DNA of 64,000 bases from Numida meleagris (lineage: Eukaryota; Chordata; Aves; Galliformes; Numididae). A model generated the notes under the pieces. The model worked only from the letters and a program-made list of their open reading frames with translations. It had not been told where the DNA came from and searched no databases. This document shows positions 1-12,900 of this stretch, one piece after another (the first letter of the stretch is position 1; every line of letters starts with the position of its first letter). The stretch is from contig NC_034410.1 in NCBI RefSeq assembly GCF_002078875.1, positions 78,957,104-79,021,103 on the forward strand, in the 5' to 3' direction. A program made the translations under genes and the position numbers.

Positions 1-2363
1 CTGGGCCTTCCATACTAGGGAGTGAGAACTACAGGTGAGATTGACACATGTTTATCATGTTGTAACAATAAGCAGCAAAGAAAACAGAGGAGTTGAAAAA
101 ATAAATAAATAAAAGAGAGAAAAGCCCGCATGCACTGGATGCATATGTGTTACTATTTAAATACTTGCTGCAGAAATCTGAAAAGTGCAAAGCTTGAAGT
201 GCATCAAACCATTAGCAGTTTAATTTACTTATGCTCTAATAGCCACAGAAATGAGCTATTATTTTTAATGAGTGCAAGTATTATCTGCATTGCCCAGATG
301 TAGAAATGATACTTGCCTACCTCAAGTTTGGGTATTTTCAGACAGTTCTGCTTGGGGAAAAAAATATTCTTATGAGCACTTGATCCTGTCAGCCCAACAA
401 CCAACCAGTTATGCTACACAAAGCAAATACTACCCAAGAAACAGCTATTAAAATTATACCTTCCAGATGCCCAAAATTTTGTGTAATAAATAATAATAAA
501 AACCAGTTCAGCTTTTCACTGGTATACAGTGTACATGGAATACAAACGATTTTGACTTTGTTTCTTCCCCTATGAATTAAGGATATATGTTCACATTAGA
601 AGAGTTTTTCTATGTATCATTCAAGTGTCTTTCATGTCGCCCATTCTGAATCTTAAGACCTTTTAAGATCTTTAAAACTTTGCCTGAGAACTGTAGCATT
701 AGAAGGGGTAAATCTGAAATATGCACATACATATATGCACCACAGTAGTGGGGTGCTCAAGTTGGCGGAATGATAGGGAAAGGAAACAAGAAGCAGCAGA
801 AGCTTGTGCAGTACAACTAGAAAAGTGCCTACACATCCCTCATAGGAACTTATGCAATGCCAGGAGTGTTTCTTTCTCTGCTTACAGAGCATGCACAAAC
901 CAGTATGAAACTGTATCTCGTGGGAAATGCTGACAGTAGGCCTTTCTACACTTGAGGCCCATTATTGCAGTAAGTTTTCTAGGCTGTACTCTTGCTCTTC
1001 ACCGACTTTCCCTATTCAGGATGAATAGAAACCAGGTGGGAAATCATTGAGAAATTAATCTGTGGATCTTCTGGTAATTTTTCCATGTTCCTAGTAATGT
1101 TTATTTTAGGCAAATTAGGATACATTTTATGATGCCATTTATATGCTGGGAGCTTCAGAGAAAAGGATGGGGAAAATCTAAGGTCCTCAAGCAAATGCCA
1201 TGTTGATCAGGAAATGGTGACAGCACTAGAGACATCACAGAGATGTTTGTGGCTTTCACTGAATTTTCCAAGACTTCCTACAGAGCGAGGAAAGACATCC
1301 AGACTGTACATAATGTGGTATTGGTAGTTCCTAGGAAGATGTGGGATTTTTTCATCCCTTTGCTTTTGCCCAGATTTATTATGGGCCTCATAACGTTGAT
1401 GGTTTAAAGCAGTGTTTGAGAAGACTGTTCATGTTCATAAAATCAGTGCCTATAACTTAACAGTTTTTCTCACTCCTAACTTTTAACTTCTATGCTTTTC
1501 TTAGTCCTATTTGTCCAGGAATTTTGAGAAATTATAATAGTATTCAGTATTCCAGGTGGGGGCATTCAGAACGAGATACATCAGTACAATCTGATTAAAA
1601 AAAAATGGAAAGTATCCCTTAGCTTTGTCTTCCTAAATCAGAATCAAGGTTACAAGCAACAAGTAATCTTACTCTTCGCCTGCCTTTCTACCTCATAGGA
1701 AAAATGTCTTCCCGCTACAAATGCACTTACAAATTTTCCATGGTTCTTCCTTCTTCTTGTAGATTATAATTTTTTGACGTAACATTTCTAGGAGAATCTG
1801 TAGCTTCTCTAATCGTGTCTGACGTATGGCTTGTTTAAAAACACAGGTGTGGGGGGAAGGTTGCAATACTGAAAATTAAATTTTTATTCGTTTCTTTCAG
1901 AAATGACATATGACCATATTAGTAATATGGGTTATTTATAAGAAATTGAATGTTTAAAACTAAAACACACATTTTCTACTCTAAAATCATAATATTATAG
2001 GGGAAGTTGTGCTGGTACACTTAGCCACAAAGGCATGCCCCAGTTCACTGTAGGAGTCAGATGAGGGAGTCCACTTAGAAAGGAGAGGATGAAAACTCAA
2101 TCTACAGCTCCACAAGTCCCCATACACCTGTCTTCTTCTATTTGTTTTTTCAGATACCTCAGATTATTTTTGCAGGTTAAAAAACTAACCAGTTTTCTGA
2201 CAGCTGTATTAGAAAACCAGGAGTACTTTGAATTTCAAAGGTGGATTCAATCAACTCTTTTATTTTGAGGGGTTATTTTTTGTTTGTTTCTTTTAAACAT
2301 GGCATTAATTTCTTTAATTATGTAGAAATCAGTTTTCTAACTCCTGACTGTTTTTCACTGCAG
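1..2363 (+). other. IKZF1: IKZF1 last intron (3' part)
   Basis: This stretch precedes the terminal IKZF1 exon and ends in a pyrimidine-rich tract and a CAG acceptor at 2361-2363. No segment matching the preceding IKZF1 exon was seen, so that exon lies upstream of the window. The sequence is AT-rich, non-repetitive to the eye, and its short open frames look like chance. I see no recognisable transposon here. Confidence 0.85.
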
Positions 2364-3070
2364 GTGAGAAGTGTCTGTCTGATCTTCCATATGATGCCAC
2401 CACCAACTATGAGAAGGAGAACGAGATAATGCAGACACATGTCATAGACCAGGCCATTAACAATGCCATCAGTTACCTGGGGGCAGAGTCCTTGCGTCCC
2501 CTCGTCCAGACACCACCGGTTGGTTCTGAAGTGGTGCCCGTCATCAGCCCCATGTATCAGCTCCACAAACCTCTCGGGGACAATCAGACTCGCTCCAACC
2601 ATACGGCTCAGGACAGCGCAGTGGAAAACTTGTTGCTGCTCTCCAAAGCCAAATCAGTCTCCTCTGAACGGGATGCCTCTCCCAGCAACAGCTGCCAAGA
2701 CTCAACAGATACGGAGAGCAATAATGAGGAACGCAGTGGTTTAATTTACTTAACAAACCACATAGGTCCCCACGCAAGAAATGGCATATCTATAAAAGAA
2801 GAAAGCAGGCAGTATGATGTCTTGAGGGCAGGTACTGACAATTCCCAGGATGCTTTCAAAGTGATCAGCAGCAATGGGGAGCAAGTGAGAGTTTACAAGT
2901 GCGAACACTGTCGAGTCCTTTTCTTGGATCATGTGATGTACACAATCCACATGGGCTGCCATGGGTTCCGTGACCCTTTTGAATGCAACATGTGTGGCTA
3001 CCATAGCCAGGACAGGTATGAATTTTCTTCCCACATAACTCGAGGGGAGCACCGTTTCCACATGAGTTAA
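2364..3070 (+). CDS. IKZF1: IKZF1 (Ikaros) terminal coding exon
   Basis: This is the last exon of Ikaros, the zinc-finger transcription factor that controls lymphoid development and recruits chromatin repressors. The exon starts after the CAG at 2361-2363. Its first two bases complete a split glycine codon, giving [11 protein letters not shown] and then 234 codons to TAA at 3068-3070. The translation follows mammalian IKZF1 closely, for example [15 protein letters not shown] and [11 protein letters not shown]. Two C2H2 fingers sit at the C-terminus. ZF5 begins YKCEHC (2894-2962) and ZF6 begins FECNMC (2978-3052). In Ikaros proteins these two fingers mediate homo- and heterodimerization rather than DNA contact, and the protein ends RFHMS as in the family. 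The open frame from the methionine at 2429 is only an internal start. The N-terminal DNA-binding fingers are upstream of the window. Paralogues IKZF2 and IKZF3 share the fingers, but the linker matches IKZF1. Confidence 0.97.
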
Positions 3071-3830
3071 AACTCCTCAGGCACAGATCCAGCCTCAACA
3101 ACTACATTACTGGAGCTGCACAAGCAACAACAGCAACAAAGCACAAGACTACTGGACAGTAAAAGTACATGAAAATCAAAAATTCAGATATATTCTCCCA
3201 CGAGAAAAGATTTTTCTTTTGGTAGCATGTGTTGCAACTCAGTTTTTTAAAGTGAATATTAAAGTTTTTACTGAAAGCATTTGATCACGAAAACCTTTAG
3301 TAATGTATGTAGGAGCTTTTGTAGTCAGATAGCTGAAAGTCCTTTCCTTAACTGATGCTTCTTGCAACCCTCCCTTGCCAAAACTGCTACCCACGCACAG
3401 AATGCACAACATGGATGTGACCATGAGACAGGAATGGCCTAGCTTTCTCTCTTAACACCCTGAACACAGGGTTCGTACACCAGATGCATTTTTTTGACTT
3501 CCTGGTTTTATTTGACTCATACGGAAAGATTAAACTCAACTAAAGATTGAGGGGCCCAGCCATCCCAGGTGACTTTGCAGACAGCTGGGGTGCGACTGGA
3601 ACCCAACCAGAGGGTCCAGGGTTACTTTGGCAGTAAAAAGTAGAACATTACCACCTGCAAGGGTGCTGCTGGAATTGACATAACGGCATGCCTTATTTGT
3701 GTCACTAGGCACGCGAGCAGGTATGTGAAAGACACCCTTGTAATATAACCTGTGAAGTATGAATTGCATTTAATGTATAGAAAAGAATATCGATGGCTCT
3801 TCCTTAAATAAATGTTTTCTCTCGCTATCC

Positions 3831-3836
3831 AATAAA
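3831..3836 (+). terminator. alternative IKZF1 poly(A) signal AATAAA
   Basis: A canonical hexamer 761 bases after the stop codon, in the context TCCAATAAAGCC. The sequence after it is C/T-rich rather than GT-rich, so it may give only a minor short isoform or be unused. Confidence 0.25.
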
Positions 3837-5535
3837 GCCCCACTTACTGTTAAGAAACTCCTCCTCTCTCTGCAGAAATAAGTTACAGTGTATTTAATTT
3901 TTCTTTTTTAAGATTTAGTTATTTAGAAAAGTATAATGTACAGTTGAGAAAAGCACTAGCTAGAAATACATGTGGGGAAAATTCTTCTTCTGCACATTTC
4001 TCATTTTTTTATACAGCCTGGAAAATACCCAAATATCCCTCTATTTTACCTTTGAGAAATTCCCATTCTGCTTCCACAGATGACGTCTCGCAGACTTTGT
4101 GGCTCTATTTGTGTTGCACTTAATTATTTGTAAAACACCGAGCTGAATTAAACCAGCCAGTCAACATTTGTAGCCTTCTTCCTCTTTCCTGGTATTTGCT
4201 ATTTAAGGAGGGACCAATTCTTCAGTGGCAGCCACTTTGCAAAGGTGCTAAGTACCTTGGTTCCCTGTTCAATGAGACGTTAAGAACGCACTTGGAGCTA
4301 ATGTTAGGGTTAAAAAAAAAACTGGTGTTTTGCTGAATAGAGAGCAGAGAAGGCAGTACTTTGCAGAGTCCGGTAAATTCACCGCAGCTTTCTCCATAGT
4401 GGATTCTGCTGCAGATATTGTAACTTCAGTTTTAGAATAAAAACTCCTATGAGAAAAACTTTTAAACCCCAAACACAGCTGATATGAAAAAGTACTTTTA
4501 AAAACGTAAGTTCCTCTTCCAAATAGTTCATTCCTCTCCCTAAACACCCTCGTATTATGGGATTGATCTGAAATGAATTTTACAGCTACACAAAAAAGCT
4601 CTACTTGGTGCTGCAGTATTTGCTGGGCATCATTCATAAAAACAACCTACCCAATTAACTGAATGTCTAAATACTCTCATTCCCTATAATAAATGTATAT
4701 TCTCCAATTAAAAAAAATCATATAGCTAACAAGTCTAGCAGTCTTGTAATACAGTTACACATCCTCTCACAAGTGCACGCAAGCACATGTATGCATTATA
4801 AAAGAGATTTAAAGGAACCATGAACACTTGTACCTAGGGCAATTTGGCCTGATATGCATAGTTATATTTAATACACAGTTCTATCACGGACACCCAGTTC
4901 CTTCTTCTGCTTTCACTTTTGCAGGTGTAAGTCAGGAGCAATACCACAGAAGTTAGAGGAAAAACACTGATGAAATATTGAATTACGAATATATGCTTTT
5001 ACACTCTTCATATCCTAGGTCTCCACACCAATGGTAGGACACATGCAGAATAGTATTTTTACACTGTGTGTCCATGCACGCATGCATGGTGAGTAGCTGT
5101 GTTACCAGACGTGAATGCTGTGTATGGATGTCCATGGGCTGATCCACACACCTACAAAAGTGAAAACAAACTATTAGTACATTTCAGGTAGGAAAAGCAC
5201 ATACGAAATGCCCAGTGTCTCCCTCGAAATGTTAGTAATGTAACCTACAGGTGCAAAGCTGAGCGCTCCCAGCTCCCTGTTTCAGCTCAGTCATGAGACC
5301 TGGCTGCTTCACACCTTCCGGCCCAAGCTGGCTGCAGGCACTAAAGGATCATGGGCCAATTTCATGCCACAAGTGTGGGTTTTGTCAGCATGTCTGTTAC
5401 ACGTTCAGTTTCAAGACAACTATATGTGGCAAAAAGTGCTAGTACTTTGCGTAGAGATGACCTGAAGAAGACCTTCAAGGGCAAAGCTTACACTGATGAG
5501 GGTTTTGTTTGTTTTTGTTGTCATTGGGTTTTTTC

Positions 5536-5541
5536 AATAAA
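5536..5541 (+). terminator. candidate IKZF1 poly(A) signal AATAAA
   Basis: A canonical hexamer about 2.5 kb after the IKZF1 stop, followed by GTTTAAG and a T-rich run ending in TTCTGTAG. It is a plausible cleavage region, but an earlier hexamer at 3831 and further sequence downstream compete with it. Confidence 0.3.
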
Positions 5542-5827
5542 GTTTAAGAGGGCTCATTTTTTTCTGTAGTTATTAGGGATATATTCACCTGCTCTTGCCT
5601 CTCTCAACCTTCAATTGATCGAGAACAAGAAGGGACAAAGTAATTTCTTAACCCCTCTTCCATGTCATTTGTGTAGTCCTTCTGCTGTTATGACTCTTAT
5701 GCGTTTTTTGGCTGTTCTTAGACACAGGCCACTATGCACCCCATGTCATCATTTTTTTAACTCTTCATTTTAAGGCACCCTAAGCTATAAAAGAGGAGGT
5801 GGCAAAAGCTTACTCAGGTGGTTTCAT

Positions 5828-5861
5828 TTCTTTTTCTTTCTTTTCTTTTTTTTTTTTTTTA
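5828..5861. repeat. pyrimidine tract (TTTC)n/(T)n
   Basis: A run of TTTCTTTTC units grading into an uninterrupted T stretch, followed by AACTAAATTCC. Simple-sequence tract with no sign of a flanking retroelement. Confidence 0.75.
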
Positions 5862-6077
5862 ACTAAATTCCATAAAAGCAACATTCATTAGCCATATAAG
5901 CAAGCACAGTTCCAGTTGAATTTAAAACTCCACTGGACTTAGCGTTATTAAATATGATTTCCGACCAAGCTCACTGCCTTTGCAACATTTCTGTGTACAC
6001 ATGCACGTGTATGAATTTCTGTGTTACTTTTCTTCTCACCAGGCACATGCTCCATCCATACTTTTGTGTAACTTAAA

Positions 6078-6118
6078 TTTTATATACATATATATGTGTG
6101 TATATATTTATATATCTA
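6078..6118. repeat. AT/GT alternating simple repeat
   Basis: Low-complexity alternating purine-pyrimidine sequence made of TATATA, TGTGTG and TATATT blocks. It is interrupted and is likely length-variable between individuals. Confidence 0.8.
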
Positions 6119-9100
6119 AAATGGTTCCTATCACATAATGATGCACTGTCAATCACAGTGGGTTTGCTTTCTGGATATGGAGTTTCCTTATTTGTACTAT
6201 AACAGAACATGTTGATGTTGTATATTAAACAGTACAGTGGTATAAGTAATATTAAGATATGGTGTATCAGAGGGCAGAGTCAAAAGGCAGGAGCAAACAG
6301 CATTTCCTGTTCATGAAGGGGATTTGGGGGGTTTGTTTTTTTGGATTGTTTTTGCACAAATCATCTTCAGTTTGTTTAGAACCAAGTGATTCAATAATTT
6401 TATTGTACATGAAAGGAAGGCATGAAAGTAGGATGTTGTGTACATACATCTAAGCAAACCGTGCCCCCAGAAAACTAGCTTAGTGTAATCTCCTTTTTTC
6501 TCTGTTTTGCTGCAGTGCAATAAGCTATTGTGGTTTAACTGAGCCCTAAAAAAAAAGAGTAAATATGGTGAATGGCTTCAAGTTTATACCTGTGTGAAAA
6601 AAAGTAAAAAAGAACCACTTTCCAGCTCTTCCCCAGTCACTGCCTTTTCCGATAGAAACATTGCATTTACACACTTTTTTTTTTTGCTGTTATTTTATAT
6701 TGTAATTTTTTTTGAGAAAATTGTATTTGAAAAAAATCATAAAAAATGTGAAATGTTATTAAGTTTTGATTGCACAGTGAGATGTATCTTGTAAGACAAG
6801 AGAATGTGGTTGGAAAAAAAAAAAAAGAAAGAAAGAAAAAAAACCACCACAACCAAAAGAGATACCAAAGCCCAGGACATTACTGTTGCTTTCCTGTGAA
6901 GAAGCAGCTGTGTACAGCTCAGGCCCTGTGTGGGTGGGTGGCTGTCTGCAAGGGAGCAATGTACAGCCCTGAGGGACGCTCATGGGCAGCTTGGTGGAAA
7001 GCATCACTCTCGGCCTCTGCTACCGCACCTATGGTGAGTTTGTCCCTGCTGCCCTCCCAGTCCATCTTTGGTGGCCAAGAAGATCATGCTGCTTCTGACA
7101 GGCTGCATAAAGCTGCCTTGCCAAGCCACTTCAAGCTGCACATGAAATCCACAGATTTGGTACATCCTACCAGCAGCGCCCTTGGCCACAAACTCTCAGG
7201 TAGCTACTTTGTGCAGCTGACTTTAAGGAGGCTTCTTCCCTTCCAGTCAGCCCTTGCCCTTTCCTCCCATCAGCAAGGCTAAGCCATTACAGAACACAAT
7301 TACTTCTGCATGTAGAGTCATGGTAATTCAAAAGAAAACACTGAGAAATTATTTCTACTATTTACCATAACAAAGGTGATTTCTCTGTGGGTGTCTCTGT
7401 TTCCTTCGGATTCCAGCACAGTAAATTTCACATCACATATTTAATGCAAGCAAGAATCATTGTTTTGTTTAGAAAAAGCACGGTTTATAAGTTTTAGAAC
7501 TATTTCCATTTGTGAAACCGTATTATTATGAACAAAATGAGATTTAAAAAACCCTTTGGTATCATAACCAATTATTTTACAGGTTCCTAAAATCTAGATT
7601 TTTCTCAAGTTACTGTGATTTATTTTCATCATAAACTACTTTTCTGTAAGAAGGAAGCTTCTGATGTCACTATAGCCAGTTCTCAGTAAATGAACTACAC
7701 ACTTCTGTTTCAGCAGGTGGCTCTCCAGCAAATTAAATATGAGATGTTAAATAATAATAATCACAAAAATAGACCAAATGTAATCTTCCCAAAGTTATTA
7801 AAACCTTGAGCTTACACGGATTTATAGTGCGTATTGCTAAAAACCCATGCTAGGTATTTATTGTTTCAAAGACTTTCTATCAAATCATCTTACTTATATT
7901 TTTCCTACTCCCTTAACTTGATTAAATGGTACCAGAAATGGCTGTAGGTGGAAAGATATTAAATGTCACACAGATGCAAACACAGAATTACCAGTGAGCA
8001 TTTGCAGTTGTGAGTCCCCAGCGAGGATTCCCAATCCATATTTAAGCATCTATGCATGTGCTCACCAATCAATATTTTCTAGTCAGTCTTTAAAATCAAG
8101 AAACGAACTGAAACACCCAAGATTCTTCACGTAGATATCAAAAAAAGAACTCAGAGCCAGATCTGGAGTACACAGATCTGATAATGTCATTATTTCCTAT
8201 TTTTTTCTGGGTGGGGAATAGAAAAAATCATTTGGAGAAAAGTGCTTAGGAGCGCTTCTGACTTTCCCACCAGACTGAAAATATTGCACCATTTTTACCA
8301 GCTTGTGAGCAGAGCTGGTCAAAATTGAAAGAGAAAAGATTTCACTGAAAGCTTTGAGTTTTCAGCAACACGAGAAGTAACGTGAAAGCTGAAAATGCTG
8401 CAACTGGAAATGCAAAATGATTACTGAGAAAACTGTGTTCCTGTGCACCTTGCAGGCCAAAGCTCCAGGGCATCCTTCTCTGCTATGGGCCAACTGGGTT
8501 GTATCTGCAATCAAAAGACACAATCTACTGCTTGTTTGAAAGGAAAATGGTGCATGAGACCAACTTGTGGTCTTAATGCAGCATAAAAGACCAAAACCCA
8601 TCAGACCTGGCCTGTAAAAGGCACCAGAATTGGGCAACAGTGGTCTTAATTAGGTCTTAATTTTAAAAAGAGGTCCATTATCCCAGTTTCCTAGTTTTAA
8701 CTTTTGACTTTTTTTCCAACTGAATTTTCAGGTTTCCTGAACACACAATTCTCTCTTAAATCACTGGAAGCTGTTCAGGTGCAGCACTTCTGAAACCCTG
8801 CCGCCACTGCCAGAAGATGGGTCCCCAAAAAAAACAGGAGAATCAAAAGATTAGCAGAGTTTTGCTGAAAATGGGATAGATGGGAGCGAGAAATCCAAAG
8901 ATGGGCTTCAGAGAGCAGGAGGTCATCACTTTCCAACAAAATAAAATGGACTGCAGCAAGCACAGCTGAAACTGCATCGCCGCTAAAACAGACTATTAAC
9001 TGCAGTGAGAGCTGAGCTAACTGCTAATTTATTTAAAGTAAGGCCTCACTGCTTTAGAGAAGGTCCCAGGTCGCAGAACAATTCCCAGTTTTATCTGTCC

Positions 9101-9539
9101 CGACCACACGTATGAGGCATGTGAGTGACAGAGGGCAGCTGCTGCTGTTTCTGCCACGGGTAGCGGCTGCAAATCACACAAACCAACGCCTTCCTGTCCC
9201 TTGGGAGAGAAGTGAAGGTTCTGGTTTATAAGCAGTTAGCAAAAAAAAATCTACACCTTGCAGCAGACAGCGAGCCCAGGGCTGGCGGGGTGAGGAAGTT
9301 AATCAGCACCGAGCAGGCTGTTCGGGATGAGGCCAAACAGATGGCTCGTCTCTGAAACGGCAAAACGGGAAGCAGATGTGGCCACCGCTTCTCCCCATGC
9401 ATAACTGGGAACCAGCCGGTTGGTGAGGAAATTTGCATAACAAGGATAATTTGGTATCAAAACTGTCCCTAGAAGTGATCTGAATGGATCTGGGCACAGT
9501 TGACAGTTTTCACTTCTTGTTTCCCACTCGGCGTTCAAC

Positions 9540-9990
9540 CAGATTAAATTTTAATTTTGAGCCGCCTGTCTGCCCGAGGTTGCTCGCGGCTACTTCCCAG
9601 GGAAAGCCGTGATGCGGGTCGGGGGGGACTGCGCTGCGCTGAAGCTTTCGGGGCCAAACCCCTCATCTGTTAAGCCAGTAAAAATGTTAGTGACTCATTT
9701 CAGCGGACTCTGATTATCAATTTAAAGCCTACAAACTCCACGTCATCCCACGAGCAAACCGTAAAACCGAGTCTGAGCGAATACCTTCTGTTTGTGTGCA
9801 CCGGAGCAATGGGAGCCGAGTGAGATGCAGGCCTGGGCTGAAACCCTCAGCAAGCTCCTTCCTGCGAAGGACAAGGCCAAGAGCCCCAGACACTCAAGCC
9901 CCTCACCTCACCTCCCCAGCAGTCCCTAGGGCACTCCCTAAGGCCTCACGGCCGCTCAGAGCCTACAGGCAGCGTGCCCATGCTTCAGGA
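9540..9990. promoter_or_regulatory. CpG-enriched intergenic patch
   Basis: Local base composition changes here. CpG dinucleotides are frequent (for example around 9560-9660 and 9770-9830), while flanking sequence is AT-rich and nearly CpG-free. This could be a small CpG island serving a non-coding transcript or a distal IKZF1 element. No exon, TATA box or known gene is recognisable. A 96-codon open frame at 9796-10086 (+) has no motif I know. Confidence 0.3.
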
Positions 9991-12900
9991 GAAGGGGTCG
10001 GAACGAAACTTGACCAGAACAACTCAGAAAACAATACAAATATTTGGGGAGCAGCGTATCATACATATGTGTTAAACTGCAGATAAAGGAGGGTTTTCTT
10101 TCTCTTCCTCTCTATTTTTCTTTGGAAGGGTGTAGTTAGGTCTGTCTGGCTGCAGCTTTGTAGTTGTCCTGTTGCGTTGATAAGGACTAAATACTGCAGC
10201 CTTTATACGCCATCAAAATTAAAACAGAGATCCAAAGCACTCTTAAAATTCAGGAATGTTCAAATACGGATTCAAACACCACAGATTTGTTTAACTGGTG
10301 GTTGTAGGATATAAAAAGTACATTTATTGTGGTACAGAGATTCCTGTGCTTCACCAAGGGAAAGACTGCTGGACCATTCTCCCTTGTGCAGGATCAAAAG
10401 AGAAATTAAATACTTGCTGAAAATCATATTTGCCGGCACATGTAACAGAGGCACTGGTATATGAATTTTACTTTTTTCCCTTCTTTAGCACAGCACTTTT
10501 AAGATTTACCCCTCCCATCTCAGAAGTCCTACTCTGAAATGTTAAAAAACTATTTTTGCATTGCATCCAGTCGCTAAGCTGACATGAATAGGGTCTAACA
10601 ATATATATAGTATTTCATTTGCATAGTCTATAGCAAATGCACTTAACAGACTTCCACATATTTGTAGGGTGTTTTTTATAGACTCATTAAATATTAGTAC
10701 AAATTAGAATGATTACTTCTGCTTTGGAAACATCTGCCTTACAGTTTTAAATATAAGTGCCTGAGACACAGGACGGTTTTAAAAGGTCTGATATTATGAC
10801 AGTACCTGTCAGGAGAATTCTGCTGAAGTAACCCGAGTAAACCTGAATAAGGCAAAATAATCAAGCTGATGAAGAATTCACTCCTAAAACACCCTGCAGC
10901 TCATGGATCTACAGTATTCTGCTTCGCCCTAAGTCATAAGTACACTGCATATAATCGACCTTTTAACAAAGATTGGATCCTGATCCGCAGAGAGAGTAGA
11001 AATCAGCAGAAAGTAGAAATGTTAGTGTGCTATTAGGATGAAAATGAAATATACTTATTAGTAGATTAAGAAATCTAAAACTGAAGACTTTCAGTGAAAT
11101 TCCAGAGACCAAATCAGAAAAGAGAGACTGCAGGCATCTATTTGAGTTTGTAAAACAGTTCTTGATGGCTGAATCATAATCTGGCCATTGAAGGTAGGGG
11201 CAAATGTACCAGAAGTGATAAGAAGACCAGAAGGGAAATGAAGGGTGATAGAAGATTGGGTGGAAAAATTAACACATCGAGTTCAGCAGCGATGAAGAAA
11301 GAAATTACTTTCTACCTTAAGGGTTATTACCACAGAATTAAGAAAGGCCAAAACCAGTGCATTTCAGGAAAAAAAAAAAAAAACCTGACTCTTAATATTC
11401 TTAATATTTGCCTGTCTTTTATACTATGAAAGAGTGGGCCTCTTGCCTTGATTATTTTTAAATGTAAAATCAAATTGTGAAGTAAAACTACTTTTTGTTT
11501 GGATATTAGCAACTTCCCACCCTCCCCTTGCAAAAAAAAATAATTAAAAATCCACATGGCCAATGCAGGTGTTCTTGCTATACATTCATACTTCCTTTTT
11601 TTCTGCAATACCTGACAAAGCAGAGTCACATAGTGTAAATCCTTCTCAACAATCCTTTTCACTTTGTCATCAACATTAAAGTATTTGCTATTGATATTTC
11701 TTAATATCACAGTCTCTGGAGACACAGTTCTGGAGAATATAAAATTTTATTTCAAATAAAGGAGATATTTAGCTCCCTTGACCGAGGGTGAAAAGAGGGA
11801 GCTGATTACCATAAATGGAATTCTCTTTAATGATTCAGAATGAAATAGGAATACCATTTCATCCTGTTATATTTAAACTTATTCCATAGTTTCCAGAAGA
11901 GTTGGTAAAAGGAACCATTACTGTGAAACTATTAAATCCTTCCCCCTTTCCTGAAAGGGAAATTGTGGCAAAGCCTGAATTCCTTACGCAAGATCATGCA
12001 ACGAGTTAGTGACAGAATCAGGATTGGCAGTCAGGTCTTCCACCACTTGCTTATCCGCTAACCACAAGCGAGGCTTCCTCTTCAGTGGGTCGTAAACTCA
12101 GGATTCCATATTTGCAGGCCCTGGCACTAAACTCTTAGAACTGTAAAAAGGGTTCAAATCTAAGAACTCAAATCAGGCTTTAAATTATATCAAAGCATGT
12201 TCGCGTGTGCGCACTAGATGTATCTAATTCAAAATAGTTCATAATTTTTTATATATTTAACCAACAGTTGCTAGTTTACCTTCCTTTACTGAGATCTTAC
12301 TTAAATTTACAGAACATTTTGGCCTAACATGCAAAGATACATAATCTTTTCCATGACCAATTGTTGCAGTTAGACAACATTTGCTTTGCAAATATCTCGA
12401 AACGAAGCATAGATAAAAGAGAAAACGATACTGGGAAAGAGGTCTTCTGTCTGATTTTTCGGTTTTCCTACAGAAAATAATGAGCTTTACTAAAGACGTA
12501 TCATATGTAAAAACATATAAAAACTGTTTTGTAGCAATCAGCCAATTGGGATGCTTTTCTAAGCTGGAAAATAAAAATCCCCAAACCACTCTATTTAGCC
12601 TCCCAACTATCTCAGGGAAAGTAAAGCAAGAAACAAAAAACCAACAGAGAAAACATTGTACTCCAAAGAAAAGGAAGCTTATGAAGGATTTAGTTTGCAG
12701 GCTCATTTACAAGAGAAAACAGAAGGCTCACTGGAAACTGCACAAATACCAACGTGCAAAATAGAAACTTTAGATAAGCTGAGGAAAGAGGGTGGGATTT
12801 CCAGAAAATAGGGAAGGACTTGTTACACCCTCCTTGTCAAATTTTGCAGGATCACCACAGCTTCTCTGGAGAAACAGTATGTGCAAAGGGGAAAGCTAAG

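Larger units (their letters stand above)
3071..5560 (+). other. IKZF1: IKZF1 3' UTR (minimum extent, end uncertain)
   Basis: Non-coding sequence follows the IKZF1 stop codon. Candidate poly(A) signals are AATAAA at 3831-3836 and at 5536-5541. The second is followed by a T-rich stretch, which fits a downstream element better than the sequence after the first. Mammalian IKZF1 has a 3' UTR of several kilobases, so the true end could lie still further downstream, perhaps near 7-8 kb. No open frame here resembles a known protein. Confidence 0.5.
5561..9539. other. IKZF1 downstream / distal 3' UTR or intergenic sequence
   Basis: No gene is recognised. The region holds a pyrimidine tract at about 5828-5861, an alternating AT/GT tract at about 6078-6118, and an A-rich tract with GAAA repeats at about 6813-6842. 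A 170-codon open frame at 6770-7282 passes through a locally GC-richer stretch (about 6880-7280). It has no recognisable motif and begins inside the A-rich tract. Part of this region may belong to a long IKZF1 3' UTR. Confidence 0.5.

Noticed and set aside
5351..5569. 72-codon + strand open frame overlapping an AATAAA
   Set aside because: It lacks any family resemblance and sits in probable IKZF1 3' UTR.
11327..11725. 132-codon minus-strand open frame
   Set aside because: It includes an F-run encoded by a homopolymer and has no recognisable motif.
12147..12165. GGTTCAAATCT resembling a tRNA B-box
   Set aside because: No A-box, anticodon stem or acceptor pairing can be laid out around it.
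12257..12706. 149-codon minus-strand open frame
   Set aside because: Composition is dominated by F, L, S and K as expected of AT-rich chance frames. There is no domain, no splice context and no supporting neighbour.
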